The notes under the pieces are model-generated. The model was not told the origin of the DNA. It did no database searches and saw only the letters and a list, made by a program, of their open reading frames with translations. From Meinhardsimonia xiamenensis (GTDB lineage: Bacteria; Pseudomonadota; Alphaproteobacteria; Rhodobacterales; Rhodobacteraceae): a DNA stretch of 64,000 bases. The stretch's first letter is position 1. Each line of letters starts with the position of its first letter. Location of the stretch: the NCBI RefSeq assembly GCF_900102905.1, contig NZ_FNFV01000004.1:310001-374000 (forward strand), read 5' to 3'. Both the position numbers and the translations under genes were made by a program. This document shows, piece after piece, positions 32,860 to 43,333 of this stretch.

Positions 32860-33669
32860 TCAGTCCGGCGTGCGGAAGGTCAGCGAAGCCCAGAGCGATT
32901 CCCACACCGGATCGCTCCGCTCGCTGGCCTCGAGCGGGCGGAGCACCACCGCATCGATGAGGTATTCCGTGCCCGGTGCCGTCTCGATCACCGCCACGCC
33001 CTCCGCATCGGTGCGGGTGAAGCTGTCGCTCACCGTGCCGTCGGGGGCGCGCGCGAAGATCTCCACCTGCGCATTGGCACGCGGGCGGCCCTCGTAGAGC
33101 ACACGCACCGGCAGGCCTTTCGAGAGATCGTCGGTGTAGGGGTTGGCCAGCGCCACGATCTCGGTGAGCAGCCCCACTTCGCGGTCGGAGCCCTGCCCAT
33201 CGCCCACGGCGACGAGGCTCTTGGCGTAGCGACTGTAGCGCTCGCGAAAGCCCGTCTCCGGCAGGCCGCGGCGGCGGTGTTCCTCGAGAACCCACAGCGC
33301 ATCCTTGTGGCGCAGGAAGTCCTCGAACTTTTCCCGCTCGCTCCAGGTCAGGAAGTTGTGACTGGTCTCGTGCACCACCACCCACAGCCCTGCGCCGGGC
33401 GCAGGCATGTTCAGGGCCGGGCGGTCGCCGATCCGCGCCGTCACAGACACCGCCCGTTCCCCCTGCATCAGCTCGAAGCGGCGGAAATTCGCTGGGATGA
33501 ACGGGTAGGCCGCGCCGGAAAACATCTGGCCGACCCTGAGCTCCGCCGCAATGACGCCGCCGGGCTCGACCTGATAGGAAATCGGCGATATCCAGAACTC
33601 ATGCGCCGCCGCAGCAAGGGCGGTCGCGGCGAGAGCCAGGGTGGCAAACAGGGCAGAGACAGGACGCAT
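32860..33669 (-). CDS. DUF4198 family exported protein
   Basis: A 269-residue protein with a signal peptide (MRPVSALFATLALAATALAA, cleavage before AHEFWISP). The start of the mature protein, HEFWISPISYQVEPG, gives a His-rich N-terminus typical of DUF4198 proteins (COG5266). These are periplasmic or outer-membrane-associated and often linked to nickel or cobalt uptake. The C-terminal third (ANAQVEIFARAPDGTVSDSF) is an Ig-like carboxypeptidase-regulatory fold. It is divergent from the hupE-like gene; both start around the same CATG at 33667-33670. Metal specificity is inferred from family only. Confidence 0.82.
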   Translation of the reverse strand: MRPVSALFATLALAATALAAAAHEFWISPISYQVEPGGVIAAELRVGQMFSGAAYPFIPANFRRFELMQGERAVSVTARIGDRPALNMPAPGAGLWVVVHETSHNFLTWSEREKFEDFLRHKDALWVLEEHRRRGLPETGFRERYSRYAKSLVAVGDGQGSDREVGLLTEIVALANPYTDDLSKGLPVRVLYEGRPRANAQVEIFARAPDGTVSDSFTRTDAEGVAVIETAPGTEYLIDAVVLRPLEASERSDPVWESLWASLTFRTPD

Positions 33670-33688
33670 GGAAAGAAGCTCCCTGGGC

Positions 33689-34852
33689 ATGGTCCCTTTC
33701 AAGCTGCGCGGCATCGGCCGGCTGTCAAGCCTTGCGCTTGCACTCACTGCTCTCCTTGCCGCCCTTCTTGCGTCCCTCGGCCCTGCCCGTGCGCATGAGA
33801 TCCGTCCGGCCATCGCCGACATCGAGGTGCGTCCGGACAGCGCGGAGCTGACCATCCGTCTGACGCTGGAAACGCTTGTCTCCGGCATCGACGTCGCGGG
33901 GCTCACGGATACAAACGAGGCAGAAGGGGTCGAGCGCTATGACGCCCTGCGGGCCCTGCCGCCGGAGGAGCTGGAGGAGCGATTCCGTGCCGCCTGGCGC
34001 GATCTCGCACCGCGCATCCTGTTGCGCAGTGGCGATCACGTGCTGGTACCCGAGCTCGTGTTTGTCGAGGTGGGAGAAGTGGGTGACCCCGGCCTGCCGC
34101 GCGAGAGCGTCATCGGCCTGCGTGCGGAGCTTCCGCCGGGCGATGCGCCGGTGAGCCTTTCCTGGCCCGCCGCATGGGGGCCGATCGCGCTGCGCCAGAT
34201 GGGAGTGGAAGAGGCCGAGGCCTACACCGGTTACCTGACCGGCGGGGAAGAGAGCGCCCCCATCCCTCGGACAGGCACGGCCAGCGAGTCCTGGGCGCGC
34301 ACCTTCATCCGCTATGTGGTGATCGGCTTCGAGCATATCGTGCCGCTCGGTGCCGATCATATCCTGTTCGTGCTGGGACTGTTCTTCTTTTCCCTGCGTC
34401 TGCGCCCGCTTCTCTATCAGGTGACCGCCTTTACGGCGGCGCATACGGTCACGCTGGCCCTGGCAACGCTCGGGGTCGTCTCGGTGTCGCCTGCGCTGGT
34501 CGAGCCGCTCATTGCCGCCTCCATCGTCTTTGTCGCAGTCGAAAACATCGTCTTTCCGCGCATGAATCCGTGGCGGACGGCGATCGTTTTCGGCTTCGGT
34601 CTGCTGCACGGGCTCGGCTTTGCCTCGGTGCTCGGCGAGATCGGGCTTTCGCCTTCGCGGCTTGTCACCGGGCTTGTCGGTTTCAACATCGGGGTGGAGC
34701 TCGGCCAGCTCGCGGTGATCGCAGCGGCCTTCCTGCTCGTGGGCCTGCCCTTCGGGCGCCGGCCCTGGTACAGAGGTGTCGTGGCGGTACCCGCCTCGGC
34801 CGCTATCGCGCTCGTCGGCGGCTGGTGGTTTCTCGAGCGAACGGTGTTGTGA
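33689..34852 (+). CDS. HupE/UreJ family membrane protein
   Basis: A 387-residue protein. It has a signal-like N-terminus ending in GPARAHEIRPAIADIEV, an extracytoplasmic beta-rich domain (about 35-205), and a C-terminal six-helix HupE/UreJ domain with GFEHIVPLGADHILFVLGLF, FTAAHTVTLALATLG and HGLGFASVLGEIGL, whose histidines resemble those of nickel/cobalt transporters. The start is uncertain: 33689 gives a compact signal peptide, while 33668 adds seven residues and overlaps the divergent start codon. Paired with DUF4198, it probably handles a divalent metal, but this is inference. Confidence 0.82.
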   Translation: MVPFKLRGIGRLSSLALALTALLAALLASLGPARAHEIRPAIADIEVRPDSAELTIRLTLETLVSGIDVAGLTDTNEAEGVERYDALRALPPEELEERFRAAWRDLAPRILLRSGDHVLVPELVFVEVGEVGDPGLPRESVIGLRAELPPGDAPVSLSWPAAWGPIALRQMGVEEAEAYTGYLTGGEESAPIPRTGTASESWARTFIRYVVIGFEHIVPLGADHILFVLGLFFFSLRLRPLLYQVTAFTAAHTVTLALATLGVVSVSPALVEPLIAASIVFVAVENIVFPRMNPWRTAIVFGFGLLHGLGFASVLGEIGLSPSRLVTGLVGFNIGVELGQLAVIAAAFLLVGLPFGRRPWYRGVVAVPASAAIALVGGWWFLERTVL

Positions 34853-34877
34853 CGGGGCGGCGCGGGTCGGCCGCCGA

Positions 34878-35570
34878 TCAGCCCGCCTCGAAAAGTTCGG
34901 GATGCGCACGCTCTAGCGGCTCGAGCTGTTTCTCGAGCTGACGCAGATGCGTGCGCATGCTCTGGCGGGCGCGCTCCGGGTCACGGGCCTCGAGCGCTTC
35001 CACGATGGCCTGATGCTCCTCGAGCGACACCTGGATCCGCCCCGGCTGCGGCAACGCCAGCTGGCGTGCGCGCGTTACATGCACGCAGACCATGTCGGTC
35101 AGTTCGGCGAGGCGTGAATGCCCGGTGAAACCGAGGATAAGCCGGTGAAACGCCTCGTCGAGCTGATAAAATCCCTCAAGATCCTGGTGCGCCACGTCCG
35201 TTGCCTGCATGCGCAGGTTGCGCTGGAGCGCCGCAAGCTCGTCGTCAGTGATGCGTGAGGCAAGCTCCTCGACCGCCGCAAGTTCGAGCGCCTCGCGCAG
35301 AAATGCGCTCTCGCGGATTTCGGCCATCGACAGCTTCGACACGAAGCTGCCCGCCTGCGGCACCACGCGTACCAGCCCCTCTGCCGATAGCCGTGCCAGC
35401 GCTTCGGACACCGGAGAGCGCGAAACGCCGAGCTCCGCGCAGATGTCATGCTTGTTCAGTTTTGCTCCCGGTTGCAGGCGGAGCGTGAGGATTGCCTGCC
35501 GCAACGAATGATACACCCGCCGTGACAGCGACCCCTCGAAACGATCGAGTGGTGGGAGGGTGCTGCTCAT
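34878..35570 (-). CDS. GntR family regulator (FadR/FCD) of the adjacent sugar-acid genes
   Basis: A 230-residue regulator with an N-terminal winged helix-turn-helix (HDICAELGVSRSPVSEALAR, near residues 42-61) and a C-terminal FCD domain (FYQLDEAFHRLILGFTGHSR and EEHQAIVEALEARDPERAR carry the usual metal-ligand residues). FCD regulators sense organic or sugar acids. It is divergent from the UxaA-SDR-FAH genes with 139 bp between, so it most likely represses them and itself. I chose the ATG at 35570; an in-frame start 45 bp upstream is less typical. Confidence 0.9.
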   Translation of the reverse strand: MSSTLPPLDRFEGSLSRRVYHSLRQAILTLRLQPGAKLNKHDICAELGVSRSPVSEALARLSAEGLVRVVPQAGSFVSKLSMAEIRESAFLREALELAAVEELASRITDDELAALQRNLRMQATDVAHQDLEGFYQLDEAFHRLILGFTGHSRLAELTDMVCVHVTRARQLALPQPGRIQVSLEEHQAIVEALEARDPERARQSMRTHLRQLEKQLEPLERAHPELFEAG

Positions 35571-35709
35571 GCCCGTTTCCACCTCTTGCGCCTGCCGAAT
35601 CCGTGGCCTACTCATACTAACATGTCAGCGGCTGTGTCACCGTCCCTGATTTCCGCGGGTTCCCCATGTTGAACCTGACACGCGGCCGGGTGCGACACAA
35701 GGAGACGAA
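35571..35709. promoter_or_regulatory. Divergent control region of the GntR regulator and the sugar-acid operon
   Basis: This 139 bp holds both promoters. AACATGTCAG (near 35630) and the partly inverted CATGTTGAACCTGACA (near 35670) share AACATG/CATGTT and TGTCAG/CTGACA in opposite orientations, a possible GntR operator pair. A strong AAGGAGAC ribosome-binding site precedes the uxaA-like gene. Confidence 0.35.
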
Positions 35710-37245
35710 ATGAATCCCAGCTCAGATGCATCTGCGCCGATCTTGCGCCTGCACCCTTCGGACAACGTCGTGATTGCGCTCGCCGATCTGGCTGAGGGCC
35801 TCGAGATTGCCAGCGAGGGTGTGCAGACCCGTCAGCGCATCCCGCGGGGACACAAGATTGCCACCAAGGTCATCGGGCCCGGGGAAAGCGTGCGCCGCTA
35901 CGGCCAGATCATCGGGCAGGCGACGGCCCGGATAGAACCGGGAGAGCATGTGCACAGCCACAACCTCGGCATGGGCGAGCATGATCGCGACTACCGGTTC
36001 GCGACCGACCTGCGCCCGCTGCCGCCGGTCGAACGGAAACGCCAGTTCATGGGCTATCACCGCGCCGACGGCCGTGTAGGCACGCGCAACTATCTCGGCG
36101 TTCTCACCTCGGTGAACTGTTCGGCAACCGTGGCGCGGCTTATCGCCGAGGAAGCCGAGAAGTCGGAGTGGTTCGCCCGGCTTGAACATGTCGACGGGAT
36201 CGTGCCGCTCGTGCACGGCACAGGCTGCGGCATGGCGATAGAAGGGGAAGGCTACCAGACGCTCTTCCGCACGCTTGCGGGCCACGCGCGGCATCCGAAT
36301 TTCGCCGGCATCCTGCTGGTGGGGCTTGGCTGCGAGGTGATGCAGATCCCCGATCTGGTCGGCCGCGCCCGCATGCAGGAGAGCGACGGCTTTCGGTACA
36401 TGACCATTCAGGCCGCGGGCGGCACCCGCAAGACGGTCGAGCGCGGAGTGGCGATCCTGCGGGAGATGGCCGAAGCGGCCGAGCGCGCCCGCCGGGCTCC
36501 GGCCGAGCTGTCGCATCTCATCGTGGCGCTGCAATGCGGGGGATCCGACAGTTACTCGGGCATCACCGCCAACCCCGCGCTGGGTCATGCCTCCGACCTT
36601 CTTGTCGCCCATGGCGGGACCACGATTCTTGCCGAGACCCCCGAGATCTACGGCGCCGAGCACCTTCTGACCCGCCGCGCGGTGAACGAGGAGGTCGGGC
36701 GCAAGCTGATCTCCCTCATCGAGTGGTGGGAAGACTACACCGCCCGCAACGGCGGCCAGATGGACAACAACCCCTCACCCGGCAACAAGCGCGGAGGCTT
36801 GACCACTATCCTCGAAAAATCGCTCGGTGCGGCAGCCAAGGGCGGCACGGCGCCGCTGGCCGGCGTCTACCGATACGCCGAGCCGGTTGATGTGCAGGGC
36901 TTCACCTTCATGGACAGCCCCGGCTACGATCCGGTCTCGGTAACAGGGCAGATCGCCTCCGGGGCCAATCTCGTCGCCTTCACCACGGGGCGCGGCTCGG
37001 TTTCCGGCTTCAAGCCGGCGCCGACGATAAAGCTCGCCACCAACTCGGAGATGTATGCGCGCATGAGTGAGGATATGGACGTGAACTGCGGCGACATCAT
37101 CGATGAGGGCGTGAGCGTCGAGGAAAAGGGGCGAGAGATCTTCGAATTGATGATCGAGGTGGCCTCGGGCAAGCGTTCCAAGAGCGAGGAACTCGGCTTC
37201 GGTGGCGCCGAGTTCGTGCCGTGGCAGATCGGCGCGGTCATGTGA
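35710..37245 (+). CDS. UxaA/GarD family sugar-acid dehydratase (altronate dehydratase-like)
   Basis: A 511-residue full-length member of the altronate/galactarate dehydratase family, combining an N-terminal SAF domain (about 15-100; GHKIATKVIGPGESVRRYGQ) with the catalytic domain. MGYHRADGRVGTRNYLGVLT, HGTGCGMAIEGEGYQTLFRT, QCGGSDSYSGITANPALG, MDNNPSPGNKRGGLTTILEK and FMDSPGYDPVSVTGQIASGA are conserved, including the Cys residues for the Fe site. It dehydrates an aldonate or aldarate to the 2-keto-3-deoxy acid. The following SDR and FAH genes suggest the product is then oxidised and cleaved. The exact sugar is unresolved. Confidence 0.88.
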   Translation: MNPSSDASAPILRLHPSDNVVIALADLAEGLEIASEGVQTRQRIPRGHKIATKVIGPGESVRRYGQIIGQATARIEPGEHVHSHNLGMGEHDRDYRFATDLRPLPPVERKRQFMGYHRADGRVGTRNYLGVLTSVNCSATVARLIAEEAEKSEWFARLEHVDGIVPLVHGTGCGMAIEGEGYQTLFRTLAGHARHPNFAGILLVGLGCEVMQIPDLVGRARMQESDGFRYMTIQAAGGTRKTVERGVAILREMAEAAERARRAPAELSHLIVALQCGGSDSYSGITANPALGHASDLLVAHGGTTILAETPEIYGAEHLLTRRAVNEEVGRKLISLIEWWEDYTARNGGQMDNNPSPGNKRGGLTTILEKSLGAAAKGGTAPLAGVYRYAEPVDVQGFTFMDSPGYDPVSVTGQIASGANLVAFTTGRGSVSGFKPAPTIKLATNSEMYARMSEDMDVNCGDIIDEGVSVEEKGREIFELMIEVASGKRSKSEELGFGGAEFVPWQIGAVM

Positions 37246-37259
37246 AAGGGAAACGGATC

Positions 37260-38000
37260 ATGCGGCTTGAGGGAAAGACGGCCTTCACCACGGCGGCAGG
37301 ACAGGGGATCGGGCGGGCCACGGCGCTTGCCTTCGCGCGTGAAGGCGCGCGGGTGATCGCCACCGACATCAACCCCAAACTGCTCGAGTCGCTCGCCGCC
37401 GAGGCCCCGGCGATCCAGACGGCAGTGCTCGACGTGACGGACGCGAACGCCGTGCAAGAGATGGCACGGGAGGTCGGCGCGGTGGATGTGCTGTTCAACT
37501 GCGCAGGCTACGTCCACCACGGAACGATCCTCGACTGCGACGAAGCGGCCTTCGATTTTTCGGTGAATCTCAACATGAAGGCGATGTATCGTGTGATGCG
37601 CGCCTTCCTGCCGGCCATGCTCGATGCCGGCGGCGGGGCGATCGTGAACATGGCCTCGGTCGCTTCCTCCATCATCGCCGCGCCCAATCGCTTCATCTAC
37701 GGCGCAACGAAGGCGGCGGTGATCGGCATGACCAAGTCGGTGGCGGCCGATTTTGTCACACGCGGAATCCGCGCCAACGCGATCTGTCCCGGCACGGTGG
37801 AAAGTCCGTCGCTTGAGGAGCGGATGCGCGCGCAGGGCGACTATGCGGCCGCGCGCGCCGCCTTCATCGCCCGCCAGCCGATGGGGCGAATCGCCAAGCC
37901 GGAGGAGATCGCCGCGCTCGCGGTTTATCTCGCTTCGGACGAGTCGGCCTTCATGACCGGGCAGGCCATCACCATCGACGGCGGGTGGAGCAACGTCTAG
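37260..38000 (+). CDS. SDR family oxidoreductase (2-keto-3-deoxy-fuconate dehydrogenase-like)
   Basis: A 246-residue classical short-chain dehydrogenase. The nucleotide-binding motif is TAAGQGIGRATALAFAREGA (near residue 11), NCAGYVHHG is the NNAG-like motif, and the catalytic Ser-Tyr-Lys triad lies in NMASVASSIIAAPNRFIYGA followed by TKAAVIG. The C-terminal TGQAITIDGGWSNV is typical. The sequence style matches the DHRS6-like 2-keto-3-deoxy-L-fuconate dehydrogenase group. It lies 14 bp after the dehydratase and before the FAH hydrolase, which supports oxidation of a 2-keto-3-deoxy acid. Confidence 0.88.
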   Translation: MRLEGKTAFTTAAGQGIGRATALAFAREGARVIATDINPKLLESLAAEAPAIQTAVLDVTDANAVQEMAREVGAVDVLFNCAGYVHHGTILDCDEAAFDFSVNLNMKAMYRVMRAFLPAMLDAGGGAIVNMASVASSIIAAPNRFIYGATKAAVIGMTKSVAADFVTRGIRANAICPGTVESPSLEERMRAQGDYAAARAAFIARQPMGRIAKPEEIAALAVYLASDESAFMTGQAITIDGGWSNV

Positions 38001-38047
38001 ACACGCGCGCGGCCCGCAGGGATTCAAACGAAAGGACAAGGGACGGC

Positions 38048-38896
38048 ATGAAACTTCTCAGATACGGCGAACGGGGGGCGGAGAAGCCCGGCATGTTGAG
38101 TGCCGAGGGGCACATCCGCGATCTTTCCGGGGTTGTGGAGGATATCGCCGGTGCGACTCTCACCCCGGAGGGGCTGGCGCGGCTGCAGGAGCTCGATCCG
38201 ACGAGCCTGCCCATTGTGGAGGGCTCGCCGAGGCTCGGCCCCTGTGTCGGGCGCATCGGCAAGTTCATCTGCATCGGCCTCAACTACTCCGATCACGCCG
38301 AGGAGACCGGGATGGAGGTGCCGCCCGAGCCGGTGATCTTCGGCAAGGCCACGAGCGCGGTTTGCGGGCCGAACGACGACGTGATCATTCCCAAGGGGTC
38401 GGAAAAGACCGACTGGGAGGTCGAGCTCGGCGTGGTGATCGGCAAGGAAGCCCGCTATGTGTCGGAAGAGGAGGCTATGGATCACGTCGCCGGCTATTGC
38501 GTGGTGAATGACATCTCCGAGCGCGCCTTCCAGACCGAGCGTTGCGGGCAGTGGATCAAGGGCAAGTCCGCCGACACCTTCGGCCCGATCGGGCCGTGGC
38601 TCGTCACCCGCGACGAGGTGCCCGACCCCCAGAACCTGCGGTTGTGGCTCGAGGTCGACGGCGAGCGGCGGCAGGACGGCACCACCGCCACCATGGTCTA
38701 TGGCGTGCGGTTTCTCGTTCATTACATCTCGCAGTTCATGTCGCTGCAGCCCGGTGACATCATTTCCACCGGCACGCCGCCGGGAGTGGGCCTCGGTATG
38801 AAGCCGCCGACATTCCTGCGGCCAGGTCAGGTGATGCGGCTGGGCATCGAGGGTCTTGGCGAGCAGCGCCAGCGCGTGGTGGCCTGGGCGGGGTAA
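38048..38896 (+). CDS. Fumarylacetoacetate hydrolase family protein (2,4-diketo-3-deoxy-acid hydrolase-like)
   Basis: A 282-residue FAH-fold enzyme. IGKFICIGLNYSDHAEETG, WEVELGVVIGKEARYVSEEE (metal-binding Glu pair), YCVVNDISERAFQ, KSADTFGPIGPWLVTRDE and DIISTGTPPGVGLGMKPP are the family signatures. Close relatives hydrolyse 2,4-diketo-3-deoxy-L-fuconate to pyruvate and lactate, or act on ureidoglycolate. The operon with a dehydratase and an SDR favours the sugar-acid role. The ATG at 38048 has the conserved MKLLRYGERG start. Confidence 0.88.
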   Translation: MKLLRYGERGAEKPGMLSAEGHIRDLSGVVEDIAGATLTPEGLARLQELDPTSLPIVEGSPRLGPCVGRIGKFICIGLNYSDHAEETGMEVPPEPVIFGKATSAVCGPNDDVIIPKGSEKTDWEVELGVVIGKEARYVSEEEAMDHVAGYCVVNDISERAFQTERCGQWIKGKSADTFGPIGPWLVTRDEVPDPQNLRLWLEVDGERRQDGTTATMVYGVRFLVHYISQFMSLQPGDIISTGTPPGVGLGMKPPTFLRPGQVMRLGIEGLGEQRQRVVAWAG

Positions 38897-38921
38897 CCCG
38901 GCCGGCGGGACGCTTGAAGAA

Positions 38922-38964
38922 GGGACGCAGAGCGGCCGCGGGCGCGTGGCCCGCCCTGCGTCTC
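38922..38964. terminator. Strong bidirectional hairpin between the FAH gene and gyrB
   Basis: GACGCAG (38924-38930) pairs with CTGCGTC (38956-38962), and an inner GCGGGC (38938-38943) pairs with GCCCGC (38949-38954), giving a long GC-rich cruciform-capable structure in the 78 bp between two convergent genes. There is no T-tract. Confidence 0.45.
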
Positions 38965-38974
38965 CGACCAAATC

Positions 38975-41431
<2,457 letters not shown>

Positions 41432-41471
41432 TCATGGGGGAAATGTCACGCCCAACACACAATATTTGGTG

Positions 41472-42092
41472 TCAGGTGAAGGGGATTGCCACCCCCACGG
41501 CGACGAGCAGGAGCCCCGCCACCAGATTGAGCCGCGCCAGCGCCGCGGGTGACTTCAGAAGCGTCCGGATGCGCCCCAGAAAGGCCGCCATGACGAGGTT
41601 TCCAGCAAGCGGCACCGCCATCGAAATGGCCATGATCGCGCCGACATCGCCCGCGGTGACGTGGCCGAGATCGAAGAAGCCGGGCAGGGCGCCCATGTAG
41701 AAAAGGATCGCCTTGGGATTGCCCAGGATCACCGCCAGCCCTGCGGTAAATCCGGCCCATGCACCGGGGCGGGTGAGGCGGTTGTCGGCGGCGACGACCC
41801 GGTGGCGGCGGCGGATGAGCCCCAGCCCCATGACAAGGAAGATGCCGCTTGCCACGAGCCTCAGCGTTGCCATGAAGCCGTCGAACACCGAGACCACCCA
41901 GGCCACGCCAAAGACAGCCAGCGCCGGCCAGAGCGCATCGCCCACCACCACGCCGAGCGCCAGCGGCCAGGCGGCGTGAAACCCGCCCGACAGCGCCCGC
42001 GCCGTCAGCGCCACCCACACCGGCCCCGGCGTGGCGAAAAGGATCGCCACGGCGCCGGCATAGAGAGCAAGATCAAGGGCGCTTGCCGACAT
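41472..42092 (-). CDS. LysE family translocator
   Basis: A 206-residue membrane exporter with six hydrophobic segments. The family-typical ATPGPVWVALTARALSGGFH (near residue 20) and LAVILGNPKAILFYMGALPG (near 115) are present. LysE/RhtB proteins export amino acids, but the substrate cannot be deduced. It lies between recF (49 bp upstream) and gyrB (79 bp downstream), interrupting the usual recF-gyrB adjacency. The start ATG at 42092 is chosen because in-frame codons upstream overlap the recF terminal region. Confidence 0.88.
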   Translation of the reverse strand: MSASALDLALYAGAVAILFATPGPVWVALTARALSGGFHAAWPLALGVVVGDALWPALAVFGVAWVVSVFDGFMATLRLVASGIFLVMGLGLIRRRHRVVAADNRLTRPGAWAGFTAGLAVILGNPKAILFYMGALPGFFDLGHVTAGDVGAIMAISMAVPLAGNLVMAAFLGRIRTLLKSPAALARLNLVAGLLLVAVGVAIPFT

Positions 42093-42141
42093 GCTTCTTC
42101 CCGTTTCCCTGCGGTGCCAATGCGGCGGGCAGGCGCGGCTG

Positions 42142-43251
42142 TCAATCGCGCATCTCAACGAGCGACTGCCCTTGAGCCTCGCGCACCTCGAGGCGCTGAG
42201 CCTTCTCGCCCAGCTCGTCAAAGAGCTCCTCCCCTGTCCCGGTCATCCAGGCCTGCGCGCCGAGGGCGAGGATTTCGGCGAAAAGCGCGGCGCGACGCTG
42301 CGCATCGAGATGCGCTGCCACCTCGTCAAGGAGCAGGATCGGTGGTGCGCCGAAATCCTCGGCGATGGCGCGCGCATTGGCCAGAATGAGCGAGATCAGA
42401 AGCGCTTTCTGCTCGCCGGTCGAACAGTCCCGCGCCGGCACGGCCTTCGCCGCATAGACGGCCACGAGATCCTGCCTGTGCGGCCCAATGAGGCTGCGCC
42501 CCGCGGCCATGTCGCGCGGTCGTGAGCGTGCGATCGCCGCAGCAAGCGCGCGTTCGGAGTCGGGCAGCGCTTCTCCCTCGGGCGTCTCGAGGCTCAGCGT
42601 GGCGGCAGGGAAGGGGCCCTCGGCCCTTGGCTGCACCGCCGCAAGCCGTGCGATTGCCGCGCGGCGCCCGGCCAGCAATGCCGCCCCGGCGCTCGCCATC
42701 TGCGCTTCGAGCGCCTCATACCAGCGCCCGTCGCGCACGCCGTCGCGCAGGAGCCGGTTGCGCTCGCGCATCGCCCGCTCATAACGCAGCGCGATATCGC
42801 CGTGCTCGGGAAAAAGGCTCAGCGCGATGCGGTCAAGAAACCGCCGCCGCCCCTCCGCGCCCTCCGTCCACAGCCGGTCCATCGCCGGGGTGAGCCACAA
42901 GATTCGCGCAATGCGGCCAAGCTCCGCCTGAGGCGCGGTCTTTCCATCGATCCTGAGCTGCCGCGCCTGTCCCGGCTCCGCCCATGTCTCGATCTCGTGG
43001 TGCTGGCCGAGACTGTCCAGCGCTGCGGTAACCTTCCAGCCGACCTCCTCGGGCCGGCGCGCCATCTCGCCGGCCGCCGCGCGCCGCAGCCCCCGGCCCG
43101 GTGAGAGCAGCGAGATGGCCTCCAGAATGTTGGTCTTGCCCGCGCCATTGGCTCCGAAGATCGCCACCGGGCGATGGTCAAGCGCCAGCCGCGTCGCCCG
43201 ATGCGAGCGGAAATGCGACAGGGAGAGCGCCTTCAGGAAAAGCCGGGACAC
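42142..43251 (-). CDS. recF: DNA replication and repair protein RecF
   Basis: A 369-residue ABC-type ATPase that loads RecA at gaps and stalled forks. Walker A is GANGAGKTNILEAISLL (near residue 33), the signature region GEQKALLISLILANARAI, and Walker B PILLLDEVAAHLDAQRRAAL near 320. KALSLSHFRSHRATRL is the typical start. It follows dnaN by 82 bp on the same strand. Confidence 0.95.
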   Translation of the reverse strand: MSRLFLKALSLSHFRSHRATRLALDHRPVAIFGANGAGKTNILEAISLLSPGRGLRRAAAGEMARRPEEVGWKVTAALDSLGQHHEIETWAEPGQARQLRIDGKTAPQAELGRIARILWLTPAMDRLWTEGAEGRRRFLDRIALSLFPEHGDIALRYERAMRERNRLLRDGVRDGRWYEALEAQMASAGAALLAGRRAAIARLAAVQPRAEGPFPAATLSLETPEGEALPDSERALAAAIARSRPRDMAAGRSLIGPHRQDLVAVYAAKAVPARDCSTGEQKALLISLILANARAIAEDFGAPPILLLDEVAAHLDAQRRAALFAEILALGAQAWMTGTGEELFDELGEKAQRLEVREAQGQSLVEMRD

Positions 43252-43333
43252 ACCCCCGCCTCATCACCCTGGGTCAAATACCCCTGCCGGAGGCACGCCG
43301 CGCAGCGGCGTCCGCGCCGCAGGCGCGCCCCCC

